This document shows, piece by piece, positions 38,786 to 47,914 of a stretch of 64,000 nt of DNA. The DNA lies in the NCBI RefSeq assembly GCF_030409875.1, contig NZ_JAUFQR010000001.1:2852001-2916000 (forward strand). The letters run 5' to 3'. The notes under the pieces are model-generated. The model was not told where the DNA came from. It was given only the letters and a program-made list of their open reading frames with translations, and searched no databases. The stretch is from Chryseobacterium tructae. GTDB lineage: Bacteria > Bacteroidota > Bacteroidia > Flavobacteriales > Weeksellaceae. The translations under genes and the position numbers were made by a program. Every line of letters starts with the position of its first letter. The stretch's first letter is position 1.

Positions 38786-39136
38786 ATGTCTAAAAACGGA
38801 AAAAATACAGCAGGTATATTAGCGGGACTTCTTGCAGGTGCTGCAGCGGGTGTAATCTTAGGAATGTTATATGCACCGGAAGAAGGTAAAGAAACTAGAA
38901 AAAAAATCAAAAATAAAGCCAATGATCTTAAAGATCAGGCAAAAGATAAATACGGAGAAGTTTCTGAAAAAGTGAAAGACCAGTATGGTAATATTTCTTC
39001 TACTTTTAAAGAAACAGCTAATAACGTAGCACATACTGTGAAAGACGGATATGATAAATACAAAGATCAGATTGTTTCTAAAACAGCGGATGTAGTAAAA
39101 GATGTAGAGGCAGAACTGAACGATCTTAAATCATAA
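38786..39136 (+). CDS. YtxH-domain protein
   Basis: A 116-residue protein with a glycine- and alanine-rich membrane segment (GILAGLLAGAAAGVILGMLYAPEEGKETR), the YtxH signature, then a long charged helix with repeated KDQYG/KDGYDKY heptad-like units. YtxH proteins are stress-linked; the helical tail resembles LEA or apolipoprotein repeats. It heads a group of three small membrane-linked genes (with the holin-like gene and the coiled-coil protein), although a terminator follows it at 39166-39193. Confidence 0.85.
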   Translation: MSKNGKNTAGILAGLLAGAAAGVILGMLYAPEEGKETRKKIKNKANDLKDQAKDKYGEVSEKVKDQYGNISSTFKETANNVAHTVKDGYDKYKDQIVSKTADVVKDVEAELNDLKS

Positions 39137-39165
39137 GTAATTTATCTTTTTTAAGTAAATTACAG

Positions 39166-39193
39166 AAAGGAACTTTTGTGCGAAAGTTCCTTT
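39166..39193 (+). terminator. Terminator after the YtxH gene
   Basis: A perfect 11-base stem (AAAGGAACTTT / AAAGTTCCTTT) with a six-base loop, followed by TTTTG. It is 29 bases past the stop. Confidence 0.85.
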
Positions 39194-39216
39194 TTTTGTA
39201 ACTTTAAAAAAAAACA

Positions 39217-39537
39217 ATGATAGAAACTATTAAAGAATACGCCTCGAAAAGAATCGATCTTCTGAAAATAGAAGCTACAGAAAAGTCTTCTCTTTCTGCC
39301 GGGCTCATTACCTACTTTGTAGTACTGCTTGTTGCTTTTGCTTTTTTTATTATCCTTTTCAATTTTGGAATCGCTTTTCTTATTGGGAAAGCACTGGATA
39401 ATTATTCCTATGGTTTCTTAATTGTAGCGGCATTTTATGCTCTAGTAATGGCTTTTGTCATTTCATTCAAAAATAAAATCGTGAATACTGTTGCAGATCA
39501 GGTTATTAAATTTTTAAATCATTCAAGCCATGAGTAG
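39217..39537 (+). CDS. Phage-holin-III-like membrane protein
   Basis: A 106-residue protein with an amphipathic N-terminus (MIETIKEYASKRIDLLKIE) and two membrane helices (ITYFVVLLVAFAFFIILF and YGFLIVAAFYALVMAFVIS). This is the pattern of the Phage_holin_3_6 family (PF07332), which in non-phage settings pairs with YtxH/YqjD-like stress proteins. No phage genes are nearby, so lysis is unlikely. It overlaps the next gene by eight bases, suggesting coupled translation. Confidence 0.8.
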   Translation: MIETIKEYASKRIDLLKIEATEKSSLSAGLITYFVVLLVAFAFFIILFNFGIAFLIGKALDNYSYGFLIVAAFYALVMAFVISFKNKIVNTVADQVIKFLNHSSHE

Positions 39538-40027
39538 AAAATATGAAAGCATAGAAGAATTAAGAAGAAAGAAAAAACTGCTTAAAGGGGAAATTAGTGA
39601 TCTGGAAAATCTTCTTACGTTTAAGAATACCAAAGAAAGTCTTAGCGCATTCACCAACGGCTTGAGTGATCAATATCTCCAAGAAAAAGTAGATGAAGAT
39701 GGTGATGAAAAAGTTGTTCTGAGAAAGGATGTCATTGCCAAGCAGCTTACTTCAGAAGTTAAAGACCTCTTGATCAGTAAGAATACAGCTGTAGGACTTG
39801 CCAGTACAGCCTTCACGGGAAATATCGCAGACAGTATTATTAAGCTAGGGGTTACCGCTATCGTTGGTAACTACGCCAAAAAAAATATGAAAAGTTCTAA
39901 TTGGAAGAATAAGCTCGTAGGTGCTGCATTGATTTACCTTGCTCCTATTGCTCTGAAATATGTCAGAAAGAAATTGGAAGTATACCAGAAAAATAAAAGT
40001 GTTTCCAGTATGGAACAATTGATATGA
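39530..40027 (+). CDS. Membrane-linked protein of unknown function, third of the YtxH group
   Basis: A 165-residue protein. The N-terminus is a charged coiled coil (IEELRRKKKLLKGEISDLENLL). The middle has ASTAFTGNIADSIIKLGVTAIVG and the end has KLVGAALIYLAPIALKYVRKK, two weakly hydrophobic helices that could sit on the membrane. No family was recognised. It is coupled to the holin-like gene and likely acts with it and the YtxH protein at the envelope under stress (inference). Confidence 0.75.
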   Translation: MSRKYESIEELRRKKKLLKGEISDLENLLTFKNTKESLSAFTNGLSDQYLQEKVDEDGDEKVVLRKDVIAKQLTSEVKDLLISKNTAVGLASTAFTGNIADSIIKLGVTAIVGNYAKKNMKSSNWKNKLVGAALIYLAPIALKYVRKKLEVYQKNKSVSSMEQLI

Positions 40028-40048
40028 CAGTTTTTATAGATGTCAGAT

Positions 40049-40138
40049 GTCAGACACCAGATTTCAGATGTATTGGTTGAGTGATTAATTTTCTCAACCG
40101 TATTAAAAGTCTGAAATCTGATATCTGAAATCTAAAAG
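40049..40138. repeat. Imperfect hairpin repeat between convergent genes
   Basis: A long imperfect inverted repeat: CAGATTTCAGATGTATTGG on the left against CCGTATTAAAAGTCTGAAAT and a second TCTGAAATCT on the right, with GGTTGAG / CTCAACC at the loop. It ends CTAAAAGTCT, the same phrase that ends the hairpins around the four-helix-bundle gene (53.8-54.3 kb). It may also terminate both flanking genes. Confidence 0.5.
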
Positions 40139-40139
40139 T

Positions 40140-40865
40140 CTATTTCGAAAATAATTGTCCTAAAATAATTCCGGCCGCCATTGATACATTCAGACTTTCT
40201 GTAGACTGGGATTTTCCAAATCTTGGAATACTAATGCATTTTTGTAGCTGTTTTTCCGTTTCCGGCCTCATTCCGTTTCCTTCATTTCCAAGAATCAGAT
40301 TTATTTTTTCAGGTTTTTCAAAGGTATAGATGCTTTCTCCATCCATATCCGTTCCAATATTTAAATTTTCTGTTTTAGAAAGATATTCCACAAGATCTGT
40401 ATACACAACATTAACTCTTATAAACGATCCCATTGTCGCCTGAATCACCTTTGGATTATAAACATCCACCGTATCTTCACTACAAATGATCTGTTCTATT
40501 CCAAACCAGTCTGCCAATCGGATAATGGTTCCTAAATTTCCCGGATCTTGAATACCATCCAAAACGAGCTGTATCTTCTTGTCTTCCCATATTTCCTCCT
40601 CAGCCAGATAGCACACGGCAACAGAATCTTTTGGGGTTTTAAGAAAACTAATTTTTTTTAACTCATTTTCAGTGATATGAGTAACGGGGATATCAGTCTG
40701 GTCCAATTTTTGTGGATCGGTTGATAATATTTCTTTAACTTTAAAGTTAGAATTGAAAAGTTCACAAATGATTTTATTACCTTCAACCAAAAACAAATTG
40801 TATTTTTGTCTGAACTTCTTTTTATCTAAAGATTGTAAAACTTTTATTGTATGAGCTGTAAGCAT
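40140..40865 (-). CDS. TrmH/SpoU-family RNA 2'-O-methyltransferase
   Basis: About 241 residues with the ATG at 40865 (MLTAHTIKVLQSLDKKKFRQK). The N-terminal part is an RNA-binding L30e-like domain (FLVEGNKIICELF). The C-terminal SPOUT knot has VLDGIQDPGNLGTIIRLADWFG, NLILGNEGNGM and IPRFGKSQSTESLNVSMAAGIIL, the three SpoU motifs, which bind S-adenosylmethionine. The exact rRNA or tRNA site is not known. Its 5' end overlaps that of the divergent tamL by 15 bases. Confidence 0.9.
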   Translation of the reverse strand: MLTAHTIKVLQSLDKKKFRQKYNLFLVEGNKIICELFNSNFKVKEILSTDPQKLDQTDIPVTHITENELKKISFLKTPKDSVAVCYLAEEEIWEDKKIQLVLDGIQDPGNLGTIIRLADWFGIEQIICSEDTVDVYNPKVIQATMGSFIRVNVVYTDLVEYLSKTENLNIGTDMDGESIYTFEKPEKINLILGNEGNGMRPETEKQLQKCISIPRFGKSQSTESLNVSMAAGIILGQLFSK

Positions 40866-43454
40866 TATAAGAATTCTCCTCAAAAATATTATAAAATTAT
40901 TTCATTTGCAACATTTGTTGGTCTCCTTTATGCTTGTAGTACCACAAAAAAAGTTCCGGATGGTGAATATCTGCTTACTAAGAACAACTTTGAGTTCGAA
41001 GATAAGAAAGAATTTTTTGATGAAGAATTAAAGGATTACGTTCAGCAAAAGCCTAACAAGAAACAGTTTCTTTTCATGCCATTGGGTCTTATGTTCTATA
41101 ACATGGCCAATCCAAAATACGATACGATTCTTAATGAATATATGACGTATCCGAGTGAAATGAGAAATCAGAAACTGAGAGATTCATTATTTATCAGGTA
41201 CAATATGAAAAATAGTGTCGGAAAAAATCTTTTCTTCGACCGACTTTTACATAGCTGGGGATCTCCGCCTGTTATTTTGGATCAGACCAGAAGTGAAAAA
41301 AGTGCGGAATCTATTAAAAAAAGACTTACGTATAGAGGATTTTGGGATGCAGAAGTGAGATATAAACAGAATATGGACTCTGCTTCTAAAAAAGCAACCG
41401 TAAATTATTTCATCAAGCACAATGAACCTACCTATATAAAAGATTATTTCTTTAATATTCCTGATCTTGGAATAAAACAGGTTTATAACGACCATCTTAA
41501 TAAAACCCTTGTAAGATCAGGTAAAATCCTTGATCAAACTGTTCTTGAAAAAGAAGTAAACAGGATTACAGACTTAATGAGAGAATCTGGGTATTATAAA
41601 TTTAATATTTCCAATGATGAAGTCTATTTTGTGGCAGATTCATTAAAAAGTAAAAAGCAGGTTCCTGTTACCTTAGAAATTCATAAAGATTCCTTAGATC
41701 GCCCTTATAAAAAGGCCACTTTTGGAAATATTGATGTTGCTATTGTAGATGATGCCAATGACTTTCCTAAGAATACTGTTAAAGATAGTTTAAGACGAAT
41801 CAGATTCCATAAAATGAATGATAAATATAAAACATCATCATTATGGAGAACCATTATTGTAGACAGCAAACAGCCTTATGATCAGCAAAAACTGGATGTG
41901 ACCAAGAGAAATCTCTTGACTATGAACAATTTTAGCATCGTAAAAGCAAGAGACTCTTTAAGACGCGGAGGCATGACTTCCCCTAATGACAGTATTGTAG
42001 ATGTTTTATATATATTGAAACCGCTTCCTAAGTATGAACTAAAAGTAGGAACAGATCTTAATTATTCCCAGATTCTGAATCTTGGAGTATCTCCTTCTGT
42101 AGATCTTACTACCAGAAATGTTTTCAAAGGTGCAGAGAACCTTTCAACGAGTCTTTCCGGTACATTTGGATCTATTGCAAGTACAGAAAATACTGATAAA
42201 AGAGTATTAGCCTATGAAATATCAGCTCAGGCATCCCTGAACTTCCCAAGGCTTTTATTGCCTTTTAATTATTATAAATTTATTCCTAAAAGGTACACCC
42301 CTACTTCCTCTATTCTGTTAGGAGCTTCTATACAGAACAATATCGGATTGGGAAGAGTAAACTTTAATACCGGATTAAATTATCAGGCGAACGTAAATGA
42401 ACAGGTATACCATAAACTTACCTTATTCAATACCCAGATCAGTTTAACAAAGAATAAAAATGCCTATTACGATTATTTCGTTAATGATGAAGTCGTGAGA
42501 AAAACAATATTTGCTGACTATTTAGCTAAAACAGGTGTTGATCTTCAACAAGAAGTAAATGCTGGACAAATTAGCATGGATGATGCCTCTCTAAGGATTA
42601 TCGATAATGTTGATTACCGCGCTGCACTTGATTCACAAGGATTAGATTTACTGACAACCTTTAGAGGAAGTCTTATCAATAAAGAAAGACAAACTCAGGA
42701 TGTCTTTATATCTTCTATGATCTACAATTTTGTGTATAATGAAATTGGAAAAAAAGATTACCCTAATGCCTTCTACTTTAATGGAAAAGTTGAACTTGCC
42801 GGTAATATTTTAAGTTTATTCAACAAGAAAAGTAATGATGGTGGAGTTGTTTCAGCTCCGCAAAAAACAATTTTTGGTATTCCTTATGCTCAATTCGTAA
42901 AATTCGATATTGATACTAGAAAATATTTTAAATTCAATGGTAATCAAACCTTAGTTCTCCGTCAGTTTATTGGGGTTGGTATTCCTTATGGGAATTCAGA
43001 TGATATGCCTATTATTAAATCTTATTTCAACGGTGGTTCCAATGATATCAGAGCTTGGGTAGCGTTCGGAGGATTAGGCCCTGCCGACTCTCAGGTAGAC
43101 GAAAGAATTCGTGCTTACATGACTAACGATATAAAACTGACCACCAATATTGAATATAGAATTCCTTTTAACAATATGTATGAAGGTGCTATATTTACAG
43201 ATATAGGAAATACCTGGAGTCTTCGTAATCACAATGATGCTCATCAGGATCAGTTCAGATTCAATAAATTCTTAGGGCAAATGGGTGTTGGTAGTGGATT
43301 TGGATTAAGAATCAATGTAGCATATATTACCTTGAGACTAGATTTTGCTTATAAAATCTTTGACCCCAACAAGCCTGAGGGAGATCGCTGGAGATTCAAA
43401 ACATTACAGCCTTTTAAACCTACGGTTAATTTTGCTTTCGGATATCCTTTCTAA
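40851..43454 (+). CDS. tamL: TamL, lipoprotein Omp85-family outer-membrane protein
   Basis: An 867-residue Omp85 protein with a lipoprotein signal (ISFATFVGLLYACSTTKK), the mark of TamL, the Bacteroidota counterpart of TamA. Several POTRA-like domains occupy roughly residues 30-380 (for example SEKSAESIKKRLTYRGFWDAEV), followed by a 16-strand barrel with the final strands RINVAYITLRLDFAYKIF and VNFAFGYPF. It probably works with a TamB-like protein in outer-membrane assembly or lipid transport. The ATG at 40851 is the only start before the signal. Its 3' end overlaps the convergent SanA-like gene by four bases. Confidence 0.88.
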   Translation: MSCKHYKNSPQKYYKIISFATFVGLLYACSTTKKVPDGEYLLTKNNFEFEDKKEFFDEELKDYVQQKPNKKQFLFMPLGLMFYNMANPKYDTILNEYMTYPSEMRNQKLRDSLFIRYNMKNSVGKNLFFDRLLHSWGSPPVILDQTRSEKSAESIKKRLTYRGFWDAEVRYKQNMDSASKKATVNYFIKHNEPTYIKDYFFNIPDLGIKQVYNDHLNKTLVRSGKILDQTVLEKEVNRITDLMRESGYYKFNISNDEVYFVADSLKSKKQVPVTLEIHKDSLDRPYKKATFGNIDVAIVDDANDFPKNTVKDSLRRIRFHKMNDKYKTSSLWRTIIVDSKQPYDQQKLDVTKRNLLTMNNFSIVKARDSLRRGGMTSPNDSIVDVLYILKPLPKYELKVGTDLNYSQILNLGVSPSVDLTTRNVFKGAENLSTSLSGTFGSIASTENTDKRVLAYEISAQASLNFPRLLLPFNYYKFIPKRYTPTSSILLGASIQNNIGLGRVNFNTGLNYQANVNEQVYHKLTLFNTQISLTKNKNAYYDYFVNDEVVRKTIFADYLAKTGVDLQQEVNAGQISMDDASLRIIDNVDYRAALDSQGLDLLTTFRGSLINKERQTQDVFISSMIYNFVYNEIGKKDYPNAFYFNGKVELAGNILSLFNKKSNDGGVVSAPQKTIFGIPYAQFVKFDIDTRKYFKFNGNQTLVLRQFIGVGIPYGNSDDMPIIKSYFNGGSNDIRAWVAFGGLGPADSQVDERIRAYMTNDIKLTTNIEYRIPFNNMYEGAIFTDIGNTWSLRNHNDAHQDQFRFNKFLGQMGVGSGFGLRINVAYITLRLDFAYKIFDPNKPEGDRWRFKTLQPFKPTVNFAFGYPF

Positions 43455-44068
43455 TCCGGAGAAACTCCAAGAATAAAATACACTACAGCAATAACACGGG
43501 CGAGGATTTCCCTCGCCTGATTTCTGTAGAAACTTTCGGGTTTTGTTACGTCCTGTGCATCAAAGCCTAATGCATTCATATCATTATTTCTAGCAAAAAA
43601 CAGGGCACGAAGGTTATGATATCCCTGGGAAACAATAATGACATTTTTCTTCTTATAAACATCTTTACAACGAAGAATACTTTTATAGGTATTAAAGCCT
43701 TTCGGATCTTCAACGATAATATCTTCGGGAACGCCTTCCTGGTAGATCAGATAATTTTTCATAGCAGCCGGTTCATTATAGCCTTTACTTTTTTCACCAC
43801 TTACGATAATTTTCTTAATCTTTCCATGGTGATAAAGAAGAGCCACTGCATCCATTCTCTTTGTAAAATAAGGATTGGAAAGACCTGATCTCATTTTTGG
43901 AGAAGTTCCAAGTACCAAAGCCACTTCTCTTGGTGGAATTTTTGAAATTTTGGTATAGGTTCTTCCGTTGGTGAGTCCAAAAACCCACACATTACAGAAA
44001 CATATCATTAAAATTCCTAATTCAAATGATACTCTTCCTAAGTTAAATATGTTCCTAATAATTCTCAA
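43451..44068 (-). CDS. SanA/ElyC-family (DUF218) envelope protein
   Basis: A 205-residue protein with one N-terminal membrane helix (FELGILMICFCNVWVFGL) and a DUF218 domain: ALVLGTSPK, then KKIIVSGEKSKGYNEPAAMKNYLI and NVIIVSQGYHNLRALFFAR. SanA and ElyC are inner-membrane proteins tied to envelope integrity and lipid II carrier levels. The start is a TTG (44068) overlapping the stop of the reductase gene, so the pair is coupled. No suitable ATG precedes the membrane helix. Confidence 0.83.
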   Translation of the reverse strand: MRIIRNIFNLGRVSFELGILMICFCNVWVFGLTNGRTYTKISKIPPREVALVLGTSPKMRSGLSNPYFTKRMDAVALLYHHGKIKKIIVSGEKSKGYNEPAAMKNYLIYQEGVPEDIIVEDPKGFNTYKSILRCKDVYKKKNVIIVSQGYHNLRALFFARNNDMNALGFDAQDVTKPESFYRNQAREILARVIAVVYFILGVSPD

Positions 44069-45189
44069 CTAAGATCAAAGTTAAGCTTTATTTTTTTACT
44101 TTTCACTATTGACATGCAAGCTAATATATGTCCTTGCCCTTCCTCTTTTTCGGTAAGGTATTCATTTTCTAGCAGTTCTACCTCTCCCTCTTCTAAAGAA
44201 CATTCGCAACTACCGCAGATCCCAGATTTACACGAATAAGGAACCGGAAATTTCTGAAGCAAAAGCTGTTGCAAGATTTTATCCTTATTATCAGGAAGTT
44301 GAGTTATATATTTTTTCCCAAGCATTGTAAATTCCACGTCTATATTTTCAATAAGTGGAAATTCTTTTTCTACAGGATAAATATCATCATTATATTCTTC
44401 AAAAAGTTCAAAATGAATATTTCTTTTCGGAATTCCGTGATGATAACAAGCATTGGCCAATGTTTTGATCATCTCTCCTTTCCCACAAATCAGCACTTCA
44501 TCCACAGCATCCCAAATTGTAGATTCTTCATCTGTATCATCTAAATGTAGGATTTGATTGATAATTAAATTGAGTTTCTTTTCATCCAATCTACCATAGA
44601 AAAACTGATCGGCAGTTTTTTCCTGTGAAAAGAAGTAAAAAATCTGAAGTCTTTCTCCACACGTTCTGGCAAGATTATCCAGCTGATCTCTGTATATCAA
44701 ATCTTCTGAACTTTTATTTCCAAAAAACAAAAACAGTCTTGTTCTGGGCTCGTTATGAAGAATATTTTTAAAATGACTTAAAATAGGGGTAATTCCAATA
44801 CCGGCAGCAAAAGCAACAATGGTTCTGAACTCGCTGGGCTTGGATCCTATTGTAAATCTGCCTGCAGGTTCACTTACCATTAATTCATCTCCTACACCAT
44901 AGTTTTGAAACAGTTGAGAAGTCGCTCCATCAGGAGAATTAACCTTTATTCCCAAACATATCTTTCTCTCATAAGGAGCAGAAGTCATTGAATAATCATT
45001 AATAACCTCTTTACCATGTGACTGAAATTTTACACTGACGAACTGCCCGGCTTCAAACTTAAAGTTTTCTTTCAAATTCTCCGGAATCTCAAATTCCAGA
45101 GAAAAAGTATTTTTGGTCAGCTCTACCTTTTTCGCTATTTTTAACGGACGAAACTGTATCAGTTTCCCTTTATAGATTTGTTGTTCCAT
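44065..45189 (-). CDS. PaaE-like flavin/2Fe-2S oxidoreductase
   Basis: A 374-residue protein with three domains: an FAD-binding barrel (YSMTSAPYE, the R-x-Y-S variant), an NAD(P)-binding domain (IVAFAAGIGITPILSHF and VLICGKGEMI) and a C-terminal plant-type 2Fe-2S ferredoxin (YSCKSGICGSCECSL with a fourth cysteine in HILACMS). This layout matches the phenylacetyl-CoA epoxidase reductase PaaE and related ferredoxin-NADP reductases. No paa genes are nearby, so its partner oxygenase is unknown. It is read divergently from the TlpA-like gene. Confidence 0.9.
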   Translation of the reverse strand: MEQQIYKGKLIQFRPLKIAKKVELTKNTFSLEFEIPENLKENFKFEAGQFVSVKFQSHGKEVINDYSMTSAPYERKICLGIKVNSPDGATSQLFQNYGVGDELMVSEPAGRFTIGSKPSEFRTIVAFAAGIGITPILSHFKNILHNEPRTRLFLFFGNKSSEDLIYRDQLDNLARTCGERLQIFYFFSQEKTADQFFYGRLDEKKLNLIINQILHLDDTDEESTIWDAVDEVLICGKGEMIKTLANACYHHGIPKRNIHFELFEEYNDDIYPVEKEFPLIENIDVEFTMLGKKYITQLPDNKDKILQQLLLQKFPVPYSCKSGICGSCECSLEEGEVELLENEYLTEKEEGQGHILACMSIVKSKKIKLNFDLS

Positions 45190-45221
45190 ACTTCAATTCA
45201 AAAATAGATAAAAAATAATTT

Positions 45222-45782
45222 ATGAAGAAGATAATTTTATCCACGTTGATTCTGACTGCTCTTTACAGCTGTAAAAAAGAAGCAACAAAAACAGAAGACA
45301 ACACTGTTGCCGATTCACTTACTGTAACTCAAAATACAGCAGATCAACCAGCTACATATGTTCCCAAAGAGCTTTCTCCTGAGAATGTCACCCAACATCT
45401 GGCTAAAAATAACGATACATTATATGTTACTAATTTCTTTGCAACATGGTGTGGCCCTTGTATCAAGGAAATCCCAAGTTTTAAAAATAAAATGCAGGAA
45501 CTAAAAGACAAACCTGTAAAATTTACCTTTGTCAATCTTGATGATAAAGCAGACTGGGATAGTGCCGTGAAAAACTTTGTAATGGAAAATAATCTTGGTG
45601 CCAATGTTATTTTACTGGATGGACAAAAATTAGATCAAAATTTCTTTTCCAACAACTTCAAACAATGGGATGGGGGTTCAATTCCTTTTACCTTTATGAG
45701 AAAAGGAAGCCAGACGGATGAGTATCTGGGAATGATGACCGAAGAGGTATTAAACTCTAAAATCAATACTTTTCTAAAATAA
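45222..45782 (+). CDS. TlpA-like thioredoxin-fold lipoprotein
   Basis: A 186-residue protein. A lipobox (TALYSCKKE) makes it a membrane-anchored periplasmic protein. After a low-complexity linker comes a thioredoxin fold with the redox motif FFATWCGPCIKEIPSF and the cis-proline region SIPFTFMRKG. TlpA-type proteins reduce disulfides outside the cytoplasm, for example in cytochrome c maturation. It lies 20 bases before the iron permease gene and may share its transcript. Confidence 0.9.
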   Translation: MKKIILSTLILTALYSCKKEATKTEDNTVADSLTVTQNTADQPATYVPKELSPENVTQHLAKNNDTLYVTNFFATWCGPCIKEIPSFKNKMQELKDKPVKFTFVNLDDKADWDSAVKNFVMENNLGANVILLDGQKLDQNFFSNNFKQWDGGSIPFTFMRKGSQTDEYLGMMTEEVLNSKINTFLK

Positions 45783-45802
45783 AACATATATCTTTCTGAA
45801 TA

Positions 45803-46774
45803 ATGTCAAAAAGATTTAAGGTCCTGTGTTTGTTGTTGGCCATTGCAATTATTGGAGGCGCAATTGTTAATCTAAACACAGGATTTTTGAGCTTAAGTCT
45901 TCAGGATTTCTTCCAGGATTCTGCTCAAAGTCAAATTGCTGAAATCCGTATTAACAGGGTTCTTGTTATGCTGTTGGCTGGAATTTCAATTCCAACTTCA
46001 GGTTTTCTAATGCAGGAATATTTCCAAAACCCATTAGCCGGGCCTGATATTCTGGGCATCACTTCTGTTGCCAGTTTATCAGTTGCATTCTATATTTTCT
46101 TTTCCCATAACATTTTGCTTCCGGAATTTCTGCAAAACAGTTTTCTTAGTTTATCTGCTATTGGAGGGAGTTTATTCCTGATGCTGATCCTGCTATCCAT
46201 GTCCAATAAATTTCAAGACAAATCTTATCTTATTATTTTTGGGTTTTTGGTATCTGCATTTGCCGGAGCTATTGTCTCCTTATTGCAGTTCTATGCTGAA
46301 AACCAAAGCCTGAAAAACTACATTTTATGGTCGTTTGGTGCGAATAACATGGTCACCAGAAATCAAATCTATGTTTTATCTATTTTGGTATTCATAGGAT
46401 TGTTTTTTTGTTTTAAATCGATAAAGCCATTAATAGGAAATTCATTGGGAACTTCGTATGCACAGAGTTTAGGAGTTAATCTGAAGCATTTAAAGCTTTT
46501 AATAATCATTGCCTCTTCCCTACTTTCTGCCTCTATCACAGCTTTTTTAGGCCCCATTCTATTTATAGGAATTATTGTGCCTCACTTTTGTCGATTGATC
46601 TATAATCCTTCAAAATTATGGCAACAATGGATATTGAATATGTTTCTAGGAATGCTGGTTATGTTGTTCTTCTCAGTAATTGCAGAGAAAACACAGATCC
46701 CGTTGAATGTAATAAGTTCTGTATTCGGAATTCCTGTGATCCTATTGATGCTTTTGAAACAGAATAAAGTATAA
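45803..46774 (+). CDS. FecCD-family iron/cobalamin ABC importer permease
   Basis: A 323-residue permease with about nine or ten membrane helices. IRINRVLVMLLAGISIPTSGFLMQEYFQNPLAGPDILGITS is the strongly conserved opening of the FecCD/BtuC family (quoted here in outline), and SITAFLGPILFIGIIVPHFCRL is the loop that meets the ATPase. It imports Fe3+-siderophore, haem or cobalamin. The ATPase gene lies downstream, but the two are separated by a 1.2-kb repeat and GxxExxY insert. No periplasmic binding protein is seen here. Confidence 0.9.
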   Translation: MSKRFKVLCLLLAIAIIGGAIVNLNTGFLSLSLQDFFQDSAQSQIAEIRINRVLVMLLAGISIPTSGFLMQEYFQNPLAGPDILGITSVASLSVAFYIFFSHNILLPEFLQNSFLSLSAIGGSLFLMLILLSMSNKFQDKSYLIIFGFLVSAFAGAIVSLLQFYAENQSLKNYILWSFGANNMVTRNQIYVLSILVFIGLFFCFKSIKPLIGNSLGTSYAQSLGVNLKHLKLLIIIASSLLSASITAFLGPILFIGIIVPHFCRLIYNPSKLWQQWILNMFLGMLVMLFFSVIAEKTQIPLNVISSVFGIPVILLMLLKQNKV

Positions 46775-46782
46775 TGTTTTTA

Positions 46783-47435
46783 TTGGATAAACGCCAAGAC
46801 GCAAGTTCTTTTTGCCTACACCATGTTTTAAGGCGCAATGGTTTTATCTACGATAAAATTGAATACCGTATATATACTACTTAAATCTGAAACTGCAGGC
46901 AAACCTATTTGATCTTGATGATCCTTTTGAGAAAAATTATGCGTAACTTTTTGTTGGAAACGCAAAGACGCAAGTTTCTTTACCTACACCATGCTTTAAG
47001 GCGCAATGGTTTCATCTACGATAAAATTAAATACCGTATATATACTTAAATCTAAAACCGCAGGCGAACCTATTTGATCTTGATGATCCTTTTGAGACAA
47101 ATTATGCGTAACTTTTTGTTGGAAACGCAAAGACGCAAGTTCTTTTTGCCTACACCATGCTTTAAGGCGCAATGATTTTATCTACGATAAAATTAAATAC
47201 CGTATATATACTTAAATCTAAAACCGCAGGCGAACCTATTTGATATTGAGGATCCTTTTGAGACAAACTATGCGTAACTTTTTGTTAGAAACGCAAAGAC
47301 GCAAGTTTCTTTACCTACACCATGCTTTAAGGCGCAATGGTTTTATCTACTATAAAATTAAATACCATATATATACTTAAATCTAAAACTGCTGGCGAAT
47401 GTATTATCAATCTTCGCGCCTTCGCGTTTATCCAA
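46783..47435. repeat. Four-unit tandem array bounded by inverted ends
   Basis: Four imperfect direct units of about 165-169 bases, with the CGCAAGACG-type start recurring at about 46792, 46961, 47126 and 47292. Each unit holds GACGCAAG, TTAAGGCGCAATG and a small hairpin (TTTTATC TAC GATAAAA, best in unit 3). The left edge is TTGGATAAACGCCAAGACGC and the right edge TTCGCGTTTATCCAA, inverted to each other over about 19 of 23 bases. No coding potential. It ends 34 bases before the GxxExxY gene. Confidence 0.85.
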
Positions 47436-47469
47436 CAATTCTTATATTTAAAATATAAAAACACTACAA

Positions 47470-47847
47470 ATGACAGAAAATGAGATATCAAAAATTGTTT
47501 TTGAAACAGGTCTAAAAATTCATAAAAAATTAGGAGCCGGATTATTTGAACATGTATATGAAGAATGTATGTTCTATGAATTAACAAAATCAGGGTTCGC
47601 CATAGAAAGGCAAAAGCTACTTCCTATTATTTATGAAGAATTAAGAATTGAAAATGCTTTCAGGCTCGATATAATTATAGAAAACAAAGTTATCTTAGAA
47701 ATAAAAACAGTAGACAATATTCATCTTGTTCATAAAGCTCAGCTTCTAACTTATTTAAAAATGACTGATTGTAAACTAGGTTTATTACTCAATTTTCAAT
47801 CTGATATTTTCAAAAATGGAGTAACAAGAATCGTAAATAATCTATAG
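47470..47847 (+). CDS. GxxExxY protein, PD-(D/E)xK-like
   Basis: A 125-residue protein. The name motif is visible as GLFEHVY (residues 24-30). FRLDIIIENKVILEIKTV gives D67 and E77-x-K79, the core of a PD-(D/E)xK nuclease fold, with a preceding glutamate helix. The function of this family is not established; the fold suggests nucleic-acid cleavage or binding. The gene has no neighbours of its own: it lies between the tandem array (46783-47435) and another inverted end (47915-47938), and separates the permease from its ATPase. That placement suggests a mobile or repeat-associated unit. Confidence 0.85.
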   Translation: MTENEISKIVFETGLKIHKKLGAGLFEHVYEECMFYELTKSGFAIERQKLLPIIYEELRIENAFRLDIIIENKVILEIKTVDNIHLVHKAQLLTYLKMTDCKLGLLLNFQSDIFKNGVTRIVNNL

Positions 47848-47914
47848 AAAACACTATAAAATTTGACATTGTAAAATTCTTTGCGTCTTAAAACAGTATT
47901 TTTGTAAAATAATT

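Noticed and set aside
39217..39537. Prophage remnant because of a holin-like gene
   Set aside because: No capsid, tail, integrase or lysin gene is nearby, and the holin-like protein is grouped with YtxH, a stress-related context.
46783..47435. CRISPR array
   Set aside because: The repeated units are about 165 bases, imperfect and directly abutting, with no short repeat plus unique spacers and no cas genes nearby.
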